NCBI GenBank assembly: GCA_009760855.2
Contig: WPIO01000093.1
Location: 556,001 to 620,000 of the forward strand
DNA from: Cristatella mucedo
Taxonomy: Eukaryota; Bryozoa; Phylactolaemata; Cristatellidae
Length of the DNA: 64,000 nucleotides
Reading direction: 5' to 3'
Positions 1 to 12,305 of the stretch are shown in pieces. The translations under genes and the position numbers were made by a program. Position 1 is the stretch's first letter. Every line of letters begins with the position of its first letter. The notes beneath the pieces are model-generated. The model was not told where the DNA came from. It searched no databases and was given only the letters and a program-made list of their open reading frames with translations.

Positions 1-16
1 CGGGGGGGGGGCAGAC

Positions 17-232
17 ATGACAGTACAGCCAATAGATAAGCTGCAAAAGAGGACTGTTGTGCCTTGCTTTTATCGACGGCCAGGAAGCCAGCCTTTTACT
101 GTAACTGCACAGCAGTTGTCGCCACGTCCGAAATTTGCAGATCGATCGGCTGCTTTAATTAATCTGAAAGCATGTGACTTGAGGTGCATGTGCCCTCCAG
201 TCAGACGTAGCAATAACATTTCAGATTCCTAA
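17..232 (+). other. Conserved 71-codon ORF in the duplicated 3' flank (copy A)
   Basis: This ORF aligns without any indel to the plus-strand frame ending at 28740 in copy B. Both share PFTVTAQQLS and stop at the same position. Many of the differences change the amino acid. Absence of indels over about 210 bp contrasts with the indel-rich flanks and could mean coding constraint or chance. No family was recognised. Copy B has no ATG at the equivalent start, so an independent small protein is doubtful. Confidence 0.2.
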
Positions 233-559
233 ACGTCGTTATTAAGGAGCTGCTAATAGTATCCATGACAGTTATGTTCTAGCTAATTTAGTAAGCTAAG
301 GCTTCTCTTTGCATTGCAACGTCAGATTTGTGACTGACCAAGCTTCCGGCAGAAAAACTTAGGTGGCGCTACGCACGTTTTTTCTAATAGCTCCGGGAAG
401 TAACCCTCTTCGCTGCAGGCTGCACCAGCACTAACCGAGAAAAAGCACTCTCCAGCTAAGAGCGGCATCCCCAGCTTCGCATAGACAAGCGTACTCGACA
501 GGTGCTATTTTTATTCAACCGGATCAATTTGTTTTCAGCCTGAAAACCACTAGTTGTGT

Positions 560-920
560 GAGTTTGACTGACTAGCCAATCCGTTTCGCCGACTCGAGAT
601 AGTGAAGGAGGAGTTTGCTCCTCACGTAGTTCACTGCTAGGCTGTCGATTCATTGCCAGAGTATTAATGATCGGTGGGTAGGTTTCTGTGCACAAATGCA
701 AGCACTGCAAACATCAAGGCCTTCTTCCTCATAGCAACGAAAGCAGTCGATCGAGCCCACAAACGGCAATGCTCACTAAGATTTCCGATCGTCAATCACA
801 AATGCGTTATCCAAAAATACTTTTGGTTAATAATCTGAGCAAAAAACGCAGCAAAAGTTTAAAACTTCTCAATTTGAGTCGTCGTCACGTTGTATTTAAT
901 GTTTATGCATCATGAGGATT
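560..920 (+). mobile_element. LINE endonuclease relic (copy A)
   Basis: Degraded plus-strand sequence matching the better-preserved copy at 29060-29420, whose translation looks like the start of a non-LTR endonuclease. Frames are broken. It lies just downstream of sulfotransferase copy A. Confidence 0.45.
895..900 (-). promoter_or_regulatory. Candidate polyadenylation signal ATTAAA (sulfotransferase A)
   Basis: On the minus strand this hexamer reads ATTAAA, about 33 nt past the stop codon of sulfotransferase A. The equivalent site in copy B reads AATAAA. Position and conservation support the call. No transcript evidence is available. Confidence 0.4.
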
Positions 921-932
921 TAGGCTGATCTA

Positions 933-1180
933 TTATAACGGACTGACCGGGTAACCGTAGTACTCGGCGTCGGCTTTGTACAATGTCACCAGCTCGTCAA
1001 TAGCGTTCGGCGATAGCGACCGATAACAGTCGAAGTAAGATGCAGATGTCATGTTTCTGGCTTCGTTTGTTCGAAGCTTAGTCGTTCTGATGGCTCGATC
1101 ATACTCTTCGAGGCTGGTGCTGTTGGGAAACACGTATCGGCTAAGGTATCTGAAGTCATCATTGAACGTTTCCAAGTGTG
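933..1180 (-). CDS. Carbohydrate sulfotransferase A, exon 2 (C-terminal)
   Basis: Last exon of a two-exon gene whose first exon is 2553-3354. The acceptor is a pyrimidine-rich run ending TTGCAG (AG at 1182-1181). The exon supplies two bases of the split codon and 81 further residues before the stop at 933-935. It encodes the ET..DD..YLS segment and the C-terminal YFDCYRSLSP...LYKADAEYYGYP end, which matches the family's usual end (YF..L....L...Y..D...FGY). Two N-glycosylation sequons (NST, NMT) are present. With exon 1 the protein is 349 residues, normal for the CHST8-14/HNK-1 family. Copy B's exon 2 has the same length and splice position. Confidence 0.9.
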
Positions 1181-1364
1181 CTGCAACGAAGAACAAGCCT
1201 TCAGTATGCAACGTCACGCTTGCAGCTACATGGAAGCGGCAGGCAGGTGATCCAAGCTAACGATGCAAAGACCCAATATTCATAATAAAATCGTCAAGCT
1301 ACCCAGGAAATTTATGTAAAACTTCTTGGCACTTTATATGAGCCGTGAATAAAGCATGTGTATA

Positions 1365-1505
<141 letters not shown>

Positions 1506-1526
1506 TCATAAAAATATATAAAGTGG

Positions 1527-1600
1527 TACCTTGGCTTACGAGTGTCTCGACATTCGAGTTTTTCGAGATTCGAGCAGTTTCTCGGCCATTCGGGTGACGA
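1527..1600 (+). mobile_element. Tigger/pogo-like MITE terminal fragment
   Basis: The segment starts AGTGGTACCTTGGCTTACGA and continues with CGAG/TTCGAG motifs typical of Tigger-type terminal inverted repeats. No matching right end is visible, so this is a partial copy. Copy B's intron shows no counterpart, suggesting insertion after duplication. Confidence 0.5.
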
Positions 1601-2214
1601 GCTAGCTTCAGATACTCCACCGCTTGTTGCCGCAGCGAAAGTTGTACTGCGTCTGGTTACTCAGGTCAAAAGTAAAGGTCAGAAAACGTTCCGCTTCAAG
1701 ACGCTGCCCTACGACCCGGGTGTGACGCCAAGCGCAGGCCTGTTGGTTCGCTCCCAGACAGACTCGAGCGAGCCATCGTGGTACTTGGACGCAAGAGGCC
1801 GCCAGACTCCGGTGTTAAATCTGACTACGGCAGGAACAGCTCATTTAGGTTTATTATAAATAAACTGAAAGTGAGGAAATACCGGCGGCGAAAGGGGATA
1901 AAATCGGCGAATAAGATTCAGTTCAGCCTTTCTCCTCTAACTCTATTAGCATCTTCAATTCGTCTGATCTGCAACTTACTCCGGTACATTAGGATTTGTA
2001 AAACCTGTTTATTGCAGCATCTTTTATTGTATTGTTTTTAAAACAATATTCGTTATATATAACTAAGTTTTCATTTAGAAACATGTGACACAAAATTGCT
2101 GTTTTGGGGGTCCGAGACGGATTAATGGCATTAAAATTCATTTTAATGGGAGAGACTTCATTTGAAGTACGAGTAATTTGAGCTAGGAGCTCCGGAACTG
2201 AACGAATTAAACTC

Positions 2215-2215
<1 letters not shown>

Positions 2216-2302
<87 letters not shown>
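2216..2302. repeat. (TA)n microsatellite in sulfotransferase A intron
   Basis: About 43 TA units, followed directly by unique intron sequence (GAAAAGATTTCAAAGGGTGA) that is conserved in copy B. There an octamer array occupies the same position. Confidence 0.95.
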
Positions 2303-2305
<3 letters not shown>

Positions 2306-2552
2306 CTAGAAAAGATTTCAAAGGGTGAGAGGGGTTCTTTCACTTGGTTTCGCTAGATACTGACATGGTGTGGCAATTCGGCACGTAACCCCGCCAGACT
2401 TGCAGCCCGCCATTTTATCTTCTCGTAGCCGACGGTCGCAGAATGAGGCGTACATGCGACCCGCGGCGGCGTCTCTCTGTGCGTCTGCGCCTCCCACGTG
2501 GGTCGGCGACCGCTCGCGCGCGTCTCGCAGAGCACGGGTTGTTGGGGCTCAC

Positions 2553-3354
2553 CGATGTACGTGTAGTTGGCTTGACAAGGCGAGCAATGCCAGTGTATGG
2601 GCGCGAAGTGGATGTTGAGCGGCACTTTCTGGCGGTAGTCGCTCAGCACGCAGTCGACGTACTCGGCAAAGGAGATCGCCGTCTCGCCGCGGAGCGGCTT
2701 CCGGTGGCGCTCGTAGCACGGCGCCGCCAGCGGATGTCGCTCCAGGACGAATTTATTCCAGTAGGACGACACGAGGCGGCTCCAAGGGTTTCGCACGATG
2801 AGCAGCGAGTGGCGCTCGAACTGGTTGAACGAGCGCGGCTGCGTAAGGTTGCGAAACGCGCACGTCGCCCTGTCCGTGCGGGCGTAGCACGGATTTCGGG
2901 TGACCTCAGCCAGAAACCCCTTGAAGGTCGTCGTGGCGCACTTGGCGACGGCGCAGTAAGTGAGCTTGAGGCTGTGCACGTTGAACGTGCGCGAGAACCT
3001 GGGCCTGATGGTCTCTTGCGCTGGCCGCGGCGGCAGCCTCGAAGCGGCGTCGCACGCTGCGCCCAGCGTGCGACGCCGCTCGTCCTGGATGCGCTCCATC
3101 GTCACCTTCAGCTCATCGTCGCCGATAAACGTGTACTTCAGCTGCTTCTTCGCGTCGTCGTCGTCGTCGCCGTCACGACCCGCACCGTCAGAGGTGCCCG
3201 CGCGAGGTCTCCTGGCGGCTGCCGCTAGCTTCGAACGGACTGCAGACTGCGAGTCCGAGCTGGAAGACGCTAGAATGTTTATGTAGCAAATAGAAACCCA
3301 GCTCGCCAACGCCAGCGCCAGGCTAAAGTATCTCAGGGTGCCCGCGGGTCGCAT
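2553..3354 (-). CDS. Carbohydrate sulfotransferase A, exon 1 (HNK-1/chondroitin type, Sulfotransfer_2)
   Basis: Predicted Golgi type II membrane enzyme that transfers sulfate from PAPS to a glycan; the acceptor cannot be told from sequence. The ATG at 3354 is followed by a hydrophobic anchor (residues about 8-30). Next come a low-complexity stem with an aspartate run (63-67), the 5'-phosphosulfate motif AKCATTTFKGFL (137-148) and the 3'-phosphate motif VRNPWSRLVSSYWNKF (187-202). The family HW...C.PC..NYTYI block is at 254-267. The exon ends after 267 codons plus one base at a GTGAGC donor (2552-2547), phase 1, and joins 1180. The split codon gives Ala where many relatives have Gly (YI-A-HLET). 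A plus-strand ORF over this exon is antisense shadow. Both PAPS motifs and frame are intact, so it looks functional. Confidence 0.93.
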
Positions 3355-4879
3355 GTCGCCGTCACTGGGCCGTCGCTAGATGCCGCTCTCGCAGTGAGAT
3401 AGTGCGGTTGACGGCGGGAAGGCGCACGCGGCGTCAACTGCCGCTTTCGCTCGGCTCGAGCGACGTGCCGTTTTAGGAATCCGATCAGGCTCAGACCACC
3501 GGCGGAGTTTTGGGCCGCCGGTCTCTTCTCAGATATGAGCTTAGTGCCTAGTGTCTTCTGAGAGCCGCCGATTGACGCGAATGAAGTGGCCTGCTCAGAA
3601 AATAAAGAGTATGCAACGCTGAGTGAAAGTACAACGATTGAGAATGCATTGAGATGTTGCTGATGCTGACGGCGAGTGGCCGGAGCGGCGAGCTTACTAG
3701 CTGGGACTCCCCCCCCCCCGCCGTCTTAGCGGTCGGGTCTGCTTTTCGGTGCCGCAATCTGCCTGCGGACACGCATGCAAATACCTGTAGGCAAGTGGTT
3801 AAGCCTGCTTGGTAAGGCTGTTTAGCGCCGTATTTTACGATGCTAAACGTTTTGGCTGCCATTCAGACATGACGGTAGTGGAAGAACTGCTCCTCTATCA
3901 TCAATACTACCATAGAAGCTTTTTTCATTTTCAATATCGTGAGACCACTTGAAAATGCTTATGGGTAAGGCACGCCTACGTTTAGGGCCCCTCAAGAAGC
4001 AAAAAGGACTTGCGACAGAAAGGACAGCTTGCGATCGGTGCAGGCGGAAATAGTCAAGCCCGGGCCGCTAATGGGGTCATGCAAATCGTCCCAGCTATTG
4101 ATCTGAGCGCACGGGGGGGGGGGGCGCCGAGCTGGTCCGATCCCGATCGGCAGGCGGTGACGGCATTGACGATAGGCAGTCACGCGCCCCCAAAGGGCAA
4201 GCCGACCATTGCGAAATGAAAGGACGGCTTCCTTTCACAAAACGCGCTCCCGCAGAAGAGACAGAGCCCCTGGGCCAAACTAGCGGCGCAGAGGGCTACG
4301 GCAGCGTGCTGCTTGCAATGAAATTATCGCACTAATCTCTCCTAATTTCAAACCATTTTTTGATTACTGCTGAGCGAGCTTTCGAATCTCTAGTTCTCCA
4401 TCTTCCTATTGGTCAGTTGCCAACGGTGGTGGTAATTAGTAATCCATCAGGTAGGAATCCTTGCATCATTTCTGAAGTTTGCAACTTTATCTCAGTTCTC
4501 TGACTAGATATCGCGATGCTCTCGAAAAAAAATTAATTTGAGGATCCATTTCATCGATCAGACACGATCCGATTTGTTCCAACGTGCTTTCCCTGCCTAC
4601 GTCGTTGTGCCTCGTTGCTCGTCCTCGATCAAACTTCCTCTAACAAGTGTGCTTTATTGACACCGACCATCAACTAGATATCTACTAAAACGCGAATGTC
4701 GGTCTCATTGTAACGTGTTTCTGCTGTGGCGTCCATTATTACATTGAAGAGCGAGTCAAGACGTCAGAGTCAAGAAGTCTAAATTCATTTGAAACTGTTC
4801 CTGTCCTCCGCAGACTTTCGTCTTGTGCTCTTTATAAGTTCAACCTTCTACTGGCTATCCCTTCTCAGTAATTTTAATA
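3355..4879. other. Sulfotransferase A 5' flank, no further gene
   Basis: Conserved with 32716-33830 in copy B, including the immediate upstream 500 bp that should hold promoter and 5' UTR. No clear TATA box was seen. It contains short poly-C and poly-G runs (near 3711 and 4111). Small ORFs here are not shared in frame with copy B and are not called. Confidence 0.6.
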
Positions 4880-5215
4880 ATATACTTTTTATAGCGCAGT
4901 CAGAGAACCGGTATCTTCCTAGGCACTTCACATTTGCTGCAAATGAAACGTGGTCAAACTGTTGATAGTAGTACGGTGAATGACAGCCAGCATAGCATGG
5001 TTAGAGGTGGCATGCATTGGGTCAGCATGCAAATAAAGTTAGTGGCTGACTGCACCGTGTCAGAACGCATAATCATACAAAGGAAAATCCGCACGGACCC
5101 ACTAAATGCCACGATAAATAGATGCGTTTTGAGTTTATTTATAGCTTTCGTCAAGTAAGGGATGCTGTGACGCTAGTCGGAAATTAGTTCTAGGCAATAT
5201 AACGCTTAAAAACAG
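4880..5215 (-). mobile_element. LINE-A 3' end, 5'-truncated
   Basis: Minus-strand LINE-A 3' UTR: the tail hairpin region (near 4890-4940) is followed by the GTTAGTGGC...GTCAGCACGCATAA-type repeats seen in all family copies. Copy B reads straight across the site (near 33,830), so this copy was inserted after duplication or lost from B. Confidence 0.8.
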
Positions 5216-5359
5216 TTCACCCGCGTCTTTATTGAGCTTGAAACTCTTGAATTAATGACAGGTCACTCCCTGCAGAGATAATCTTTGGTTTGTGTCTGTC
5301 TTATAGAAAGAAAGTAATGGAATATTAAAAGCACGCTTGAAAAGGTGCCCAAAACTCAG

Positions 5360-5457
5360 TGGTGCTTCCTTTCCAGTAATCGTAAAGTGCCTAGAAAGAG
5401 ATTGAGTTCTCGGAGTGTGCTAAATTTAAATGGATTATTATTGTTATTATTATTATC
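5360..5457 (+). mobile_element. Stand-alone LINE-A tail unit
   Basis: Consists only of the TTCCTTT..AGTAA..GTAAAGTGCCTAGAAAGAG hairpin tail and an ATT-rich end. Copy B at about 33,975 shows uninterrupted flanking sequence and is an empty site. No LINE coding sequence is attached. Confidence 0.75.
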
Positions 5458-5683
5458 ATTTCAGCCGGTTGGTGTTGGGCGATTATTGCACGTATTGTTA
5501 GCCTATTTTAGAAAAGTCCAAGTCGATGTTTACATAGCAACGGTTGCATAACAGATCAAAACCCAAAACGGCTCATTCCTACCATCAAGCATCTTTTTTG
5601 GCTCGCAAATAATCTTAATGATAATAGCATGGCACCCTTTGTTGAATAAATCTCTTTCTAGGCACCTTATACATGCTTTAAAG

Positions 5684-5870
5684 CAGTGTTTCTCAGCCTG
5701 TGGGTCGCGATCCCTTTGGGGGTCAAACAACCCTTTCGCAGGGGTCGCCTAAGACAATCGAAAAACGCGCATTTCCTCATTTCGCACAAAATAATTTTAT
5801 GGTTTGGGTTCGCCACAACATGAGGAACTGTATCAAAGGGTCGGGGCATTAGGAAGGTTGAGAACCACCG
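5684..5870 (+). mobile_element. SPIN-like hAT MITE, non-autonomous
   Basis: This 187 bp element begins CAGTGTTTCTCAGCCTGTGG and ends AAGGTTGAGAACCACCG, imperfect terminal inverted repeats. It is flanked by an 8 bp duplication, CTTTAAAG (5676-5683) and CTCTAAAG (5871-5878), as expected for hAT. The interior (GGGTCGCGATCCCTTTGGG..., ACAACATGAGGAACTGTAT, AAGGGTC.GGGCATTAGG) resembles the non-autonomous SPIN (Space Invaders) elements known from several tetrapods and a few invertebrates. No transposase is present. The 3' half is also in copy B (34231-34328), so it predates the duplication. Confidence 0.85.
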
Positions 5871-6267
5871 CTCTAAAGGAAGCATGTCAATACCATGTCA
5901 TGTCAGAGACAACATGTACCGGGAAGCACCTACTGGCACACAAAAGACAATTCATACGCACCCAGATAGTGCTTTGAGGACAAGGTGAGCTTTCAGCTGC
6001 TTTTTAAATATAAGATCAGAGGATGTCTTGATAATAATAATAATAATAATATTGCACTTGATAAAGCGCCCTCAGAGAACTTAATCTCTTTCTAGGCGCT
6101 TTACATTTGCTGCAAAGTGATACGCAATAGAATAGTAAGTAAAATCATGCTTGAAAAACAAACAAAATGAATAACATGGTTAGGGGTTACATGCACTGGG
6201 TCAGCATGCAAATGTGGTTAGTGGCAGCATGCACAGTGTCAGCACGCATAAGCACATCGAGGACGAA

Positions 6268-6972
6268 TCACAAGGACCCACTAAATGCTGTCCTAAATAG
6301 GTATGTTTTTAAGTTTCTTTTAAATGTGGTCAGGTCAGGGGATGTTCTGATGCAGGTCGGGAGGGAGTTCCAGGCTGTGGGAGCATACGAGCTAAATGCA
6401 CGGTCTCCAAAGGATTTAAGGTTTGTACGAGGTATTTCTAGACTGTTGGATTCCGAAAAGCGAGTGGTACGATGCTTTGCCTGATGGGGTAGTATCTCTG
6501 AAAGATAGGCTGGAGCCATAGAATGAAGAGACCTAAAAGTGAGCGACAAAACCTTGAAGTCAATCCGTTGCTTGACTGGTAACCAGTGCAGGTCGGCGAG
6601 AAGTGGAGTAATGTGGCAACTGCGACGCTCACGACAGACAAGCCTAGCTGCAGAGTTTTGCACCAGCTGCAATCGCCTGATCGCACATGCTGGTAGACCA
6701 GTAAGCAGTGAGTTGCAGAAGTCGAGGCGAGATGTCACGAATGCATGGACCAACTTGGACGTGGTATCCTTATCTAAACAAGCCCTAGTTTTAGCAATGT
6801 TATGAAGCTGAAAATAGGCAGATTTGACTGTGGAGCTGATGTGGTCGTCTAACGAGAGGTCGCTTTGGAATATGACACCTAGATTTCGAGCTGATGCAAC
6901 TGGAGATATGCTGGCAGAGCCAATTTTGAAAGTCAGCCTTTCCAATTTCTGAATAACACTAGGTTTGCCCAT
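6268..6972 (-). pseudogene. LINE-A reverse transcriptase C-terminal part
   Basis: Continuation of the RT after the frameshift near 7005. It encodes the thumb and C-terminal region with LGVIFQSDLSLDDHISST, RLDFCNSLLTGLP, ARLVCRERRSCHITPLL and FSSYAPTAWNSLPT, features of CR1/L2-type elements. It ends just before the 3' UTR. Confidence 0.9.
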
Positions 6973-6991
6973 AACTAGTAAGTTAGTTTTA

Positions 6992-8275
6992 TCATCGTTT
7001 AGTTTTTAGAAAATTTGCTGCCATCCATGATCGGATGTCATCAATGCATGCAGCAAGTGAGTTGAGAGAATTTGAGGTGCTCGAAGGCTGGGAGGGATCA
7101 AAGCAAAGGTACAACTGAGTGTCATCCGCATAGAAGTGAAAGCCTAGATTGTGCTTGGCAATCACATCAGCGAGAGGGAGAGTATAAACGGTGAAAAGGA
7201 CCGGACCTAGCACAGAGCCCTGAGGTACTCCATATTTCAGAGGTACTTCAGATGATCTTTGTCCATTCACGTCAACACTCTGGAGTCTCCCACTGAGATA
7301 GGACCTGAACCACTGCAGAGCAGTGCCAGTGATGCCCAGGCGAGATGAGAGGCGCTCTAGAAGTACTTTGTGATCGATGGTATCAAAAGCTGCCGAAAGA
7401 TCGAGCAAAAAAACAAGAAGAGACACTCTACCCATGTCTGCATTCCTAAGTAGGTCGTTGTATACCCGAAGCAATGCTGACTCTGTGGAGTGATTAGCTC
7501 TAAAGCCAGACTGGAACTTACTAGCAAGGTGTGAGGTTTCGATATACGAGTTCAGCTGGTCTGCCACGACCCGTTCCAGTGTCTTTGATAGGAATGGTAG
7601 AAGGGAGACTGGGCGGTAGTTGCTTAAGTTCTCTTGGTCTAGTGTAGCTTTCTTGAGAAGTGGCCTGACTACAGCTTTTTTGAAAGGTGCTGGGACCTGA
7701 CCTGAGGCTAATGACATATTAATGATGTTGGTTATGCATGGCAGCAGCAGATCAATGCAACGTAGGAGCAGGACAGTGGGAATAGGGTCCAGTGGACTTG
7801 TTGTCTTCTTTGATTGAGATACGAGCTTTAGGACTACGTCACTGGTGACCTGTTTAAATGCAGACATTGAGGCGCAGCCAGGAACCGAGGAACAGCATTC
7901 TAGTGGGAAGGTTGTCATCGCAGGGATGGATTCCCTGATTTTGTCTATCTTCTGCACAAAGAATCGAGAGAAGCGATCGGCTAGATCATCACAAGGATCA
8001 TCTGGTAAGGAGCTAACCTGGGAACGGTTGAGGAGATGGTTTATTGTCGACATCAGCATTTTTGGATTGTGCATCTGTGATTCAACAATGTTTCTATAGA
8101 AGCTAGACTTAGCCTTTGCTAGGATCGATTGGTACGACCTACAGTAGTCTTCATATGCCTGTCGATGGACAGTTAGTCCGGATCGTTTGTATGCCTTTTC
8201 AAGCTTTCGTTGATGTCCGTTGCTATTAAATTCCAGACTGTTTGGATATGTATCAACCAAAGGCACGGTCACCAA
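6992..8275 (-). pseudogene. LINE-A reverse transcriptase, main frame (frameshifted)
   Basis: Motif A is LSAAFDTIDHKVLLERL, motif B PQGSVLGPVLF and motif C FYADDTQLY. One extra T in a T-run near 7005 shifts the frame and ends it at ANFLKTKR, where sister copies continue ANFLKLNDDKTN. The protein continues in the frame at 6268-6972. There is also an extra phenylalanine before motif A from three added bases in an A-run. Probably inactive. Confidence 0.9.
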
Positions 8276-8276
8276 A

Positions 8277-10800
8277 GAGGATTCTAGTCATATTTAAACC
8301 ACCAAGTCACATCCAAGTCATACGAGCTGACCGCAAGATACGTTGCCTGATGACGAAGCAGCTCGGATAGGCAGGCTGGAGAAAGAGCATGAAAGGGCCT
8401 AAAAGTTGGTGACACAACCTTGGAAGTCGATACGCTGCTTGATAGCAGCCCGGTAAATGTCACTTAGAAGTGGTGCAATGTGGTTACTTCGCTCTTCACG
8501 ACAAACAACCCTGGCTGGTATCGCAAATGCATGGACCAACTTAGATGTGCTATCCCTGCCTAAACAGTAGTTTTGGCAATTTCAAGTGGCTGAAAGTAGG
8601 CAGACTTGACTAGGTGCAAGTGTAAGCGATACGAGCAGTAAGGGAGTTAAGAGAGATTTTGACTTGTTGGATGGCAGAGATGGATCGCAGCATGTGTGTG
8701 TCATCTAAATGGAAGCGAAAACCTAGACTGGGCTTGGTAATTACTTTTTTAGCCTACCCCGTTCTTTGAAGCCTCCTACAATGACGGTTGCCAGGTGGCA
8801 TCAATGCTGCAGAGTCACTTAGCAATATCGGACGTGAACCATTGTAGTGCAGAGCCCGTGATGTGAGGTGAGAGGGCATCGAGATAGAATTGGCGATCAT
8901 TGGAAAGAGCTGCCGCGCGATCAAGAAAGACGAGAAGCAGAGAGAAGGAAGGCTTTACCTAAGTCTTCTTTTCTGAGGTCGTTATTAACCCCAAGTGAGG
9001 CTTAACTAAGTGAAAAATTAGCTCTAAAACGTTACTACAACATACTAGGTTGAAGTTTGAAATATGAGTTTACCTGGTCTCTCAATATTCGTTACAGTGT
9101 CTTTGATGTGAATGATTGTGCGGAGACTTAGCGGAAGTTGCTTAAGTTCTCTTGGTGTATCGTCGCCTTCTAAATGGGTGGACTTACTTACTACAGCGTC
9201 TTTGAACGGATCAGGGACAAGCCGAGAGCGTAAGGAAATATTTGCTAGTTTAGTTGAGGCTGAAAGCAGTAAATCGATGCATCGCAGAATAAAAATATTA
9301 ATATAATTCATTTATATAGCGCCCCAAGAGAACTTAATCTCTATTCAGGCGCTTCACATATGCAGAACTTGAATATTGGGTATAGGTTCTAGATGGCTAG
9401 TAGTCTTCTTAGAGTGAAAGATAAATTTAAAGTGACGTCATCAGTTGGAGTTCAAGACGGAGATACATTATATTACATTACTAGTGGCTGGCTTGAAACC
9501 AGACACTGAGGTTCTGCAAGGAGTGAGAGAGAGATTTCCATCGGGGATGTAACATCGGTGAGAGACTGACTTTCAGATCTTATCTATTTTGCCAACAAAG
9601 AAGCTAGGGGTGCGAGCTGCAAGATTACCACAAGGATCACTAGTTAAAGCGCTCACCGGAAAGCGTTTCGGGAGACATACAATAATCGGAATCGGCAGTT
9701 TTTATTGTATTTCTGCGATTCGGCAATGTCTTGTAGAAGCTGAGCTTGGCCTTCGATAGGACAGATTGAAATGACCAGCATCAGTTCTTGTATGCAGGTC
9801 GATTGACAGTCAGTGCTATATTTTGCCTTTCTTTTCAAGCTTTGGCTTAGTAGACATAGAGAGTTTAACGTCTGAGGCAAACCACAGGCCACGTGGGCGA
9901 GGGCGTAACATCTGGTCAATCAGAGCAGAAGCCTCGTCAGAACGTGTCGTGTTACAACATTCTGCCGGATGGGACATATCGGACAAAAGATGCAACAGTG
10001 GAGACGAGGATATCTATCTTGCGGACTGTATAAAGGTGAAAGATCTTAAGCTTTGCTACTCTCAGGGCATTCTGGGTACCGATAAGATCAACAACTACCG
10101 ACTGAATAAGATCTGCGTGTCTTCGGATGTCCAGAACTCGATAGTGATTGGAGGCGACAGCATAGAATCATAGGAGAATATTTTAATGAGTGTGACTTTT
10201 GCTGTGAGTGGGGCAAGGCATAAGAGCCCCTAGAGAAAACGAATCAATCAGTGCACAAATTTTGGCACTTAAAGTGTGATTTGTATCTTCAAATGAATAC
10301 TGACATTACCCGCAGTGAGCAAGGGATAATTTCTTGCATATAGAATCGAAACGAGATCAGAGGAATCCGAATTTAAGGCAAACTTAAAACCTCGGAGGTA
10401 ATAGGTTATTACCACCATTAAGAACTTGCTGTTATAAGGGCTCACAATGAGAGGTTCAAAAGACTACTTTGAGGAGGCGCAAACGATTTTAAACTTAGGG
10501 CGCAGCGAGCGATAATTGCAACTACTTTAACAACTTTAATGGATTTCGGTATATGAGAAAAAGGGCAGTCTGACGGAGTGGCTCGATTTACGGTTGGGGA
10601 GAAAATTGATTTCAACCACGTCTCGGGTCTAATTACACAGCTCAATGCCGTCGTCAAAAACCATGTTGTGTATTTTTAGGGGTTTGTTGCATGTTGAATT
10701 TCCGATAGAAAGGCACACGTTTACGTTGGCCGCCGGGGATTTGTTCGATCTTATGGCCACTACGTCAGAGTGATTCTCAGCAGTTCTTGTGAAAGAGCGC
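8277..10800 (-). mobile_element. Old degraded LINE relic with RT and endonuclease pieces
   Basis: Related to LINE-A but full of stops and indels. On the minus strand it keeps ILRCIDLLL...PDPFKDAVV (9045-9311), matching ILRCIDLLLPC...PAPFKKAVV in young copies. It also keeps an endonuclease-like ETWLKSIFSPTVNRATPSDC stretch (about 10440-10657). A SINE-type tail interrupts it at 9297-9365. It reaches further 5' than other copies in the window. Confidence 0.7.
9297..9365 (-). mobile_element. SINE-type hairpin tail fragment
   Basis: Reverse complement reads GTGAAGCGCCTGAATAGAG...CTCTTGGGGCGCTATATAA, the tail variant found on the tRNA-derived SINE at 19992-20132. No tRNA-like head is visible, so it is truncated or a tail-only unit inside an older LINE. 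Confidence 0.65.
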
Positions 10801-10825
10801 TCTGAAAGCTGGAGACAATGCTGGA

Positions 10826-10827
10826 AA

Positions 10828-10875
<48 letters not shown>

Positions 10876-10897
10876 TGTATATATATATATATATATA
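10826..10897. repeat. AT-rich microsatellite
   Basis: ATAT runs with interspersed ACATATATGT, adjoining the SINE at 10898-11032. Confidence 0.9.
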
Positions 10898-11032
10898 ATT
10901 CATTTTTAGCACTCTAATAGAACTTAATCGCTATTCAGGCGCTTCACATAAGCCTCGAGGCTCGAGCCCACGACTTCTGCCAGACCTTGGTCGGGGCGAG
11001 CACCTTAACCGTTTGATCAAACCAGCTTGGCG
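10898..11032 (-). mobile_element. tRNA-derived SINE with LINE-A-type tail
   Basis: The reverse complement holds a tRNA-like head (box A-like TGATCAAACGGTTAAGGTGC, box B-like GGGCTCGAGCC). This is followed by GTGAAGCGCCTGAATAGCG...and the hairpin partner, then AT-rich sequence. It matches 19992-20132 in layout. Confidence 0.75.
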
Positions 11033-12217
<1,185 letters not shown>

Positions 12218-12305
12218 TCCTTTTGCGGCAAATGTAAAGCACCTAGAAGGAGATTGAGTTCTCTGAGGGAAATGTATCACATGTATTATTATAATAATTA
12301 TTAAA
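12218..12305 (+). mobile_element. Stand-alone LINE-A tail unit
   Basis: Begins CTTCCTTTTGCGGCAAATGT, runs through AAAGCACCTAGAAGGAGATT and TTCTCTGAGGG, and ends in TATTATTATAATAATTATT. No LINE body precedes it. Confidence 0.7.

Larger units (their letters stand above)
6028..8276 (-). mobile_element. LINE-A copy, 5'-truncated, near-intact RT
   Basis: Young CR1/L2-like non-LTR retrotransposon on the minus strand. The right (5') part encodes the reverse transcriptase; the left (3') end has the hairpin tail and (AAT)n on the plus strand (6028-6125). Homology with the copy at 63,950 breaks near 8212, marking 5' truncation, so the endonuclease is missing. It sits in an older LINE relic (5,950-6,020 and 8,280 on). 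Copy B lacks it. Confidence 0.9.

Noticed and set aside
2443-3228. Long plus-strand ORF (261 codons) over sulfotransferase A exon 1; likewise 31771-32634 in copy B
   Set aside because: Antisense shadow of a GC-rich coding exon; no family motif, and the minus strand carries both PAPS motifs and a splice donor.
6539-6805. Plus-strand ORFs such as SDKTLKSIRCLTG..., repeated at 47813, 57595 and 62309
   Set aside because: Antisense of the conserved LINE-A RT C-terminus; they recur only because the LINE recurs.
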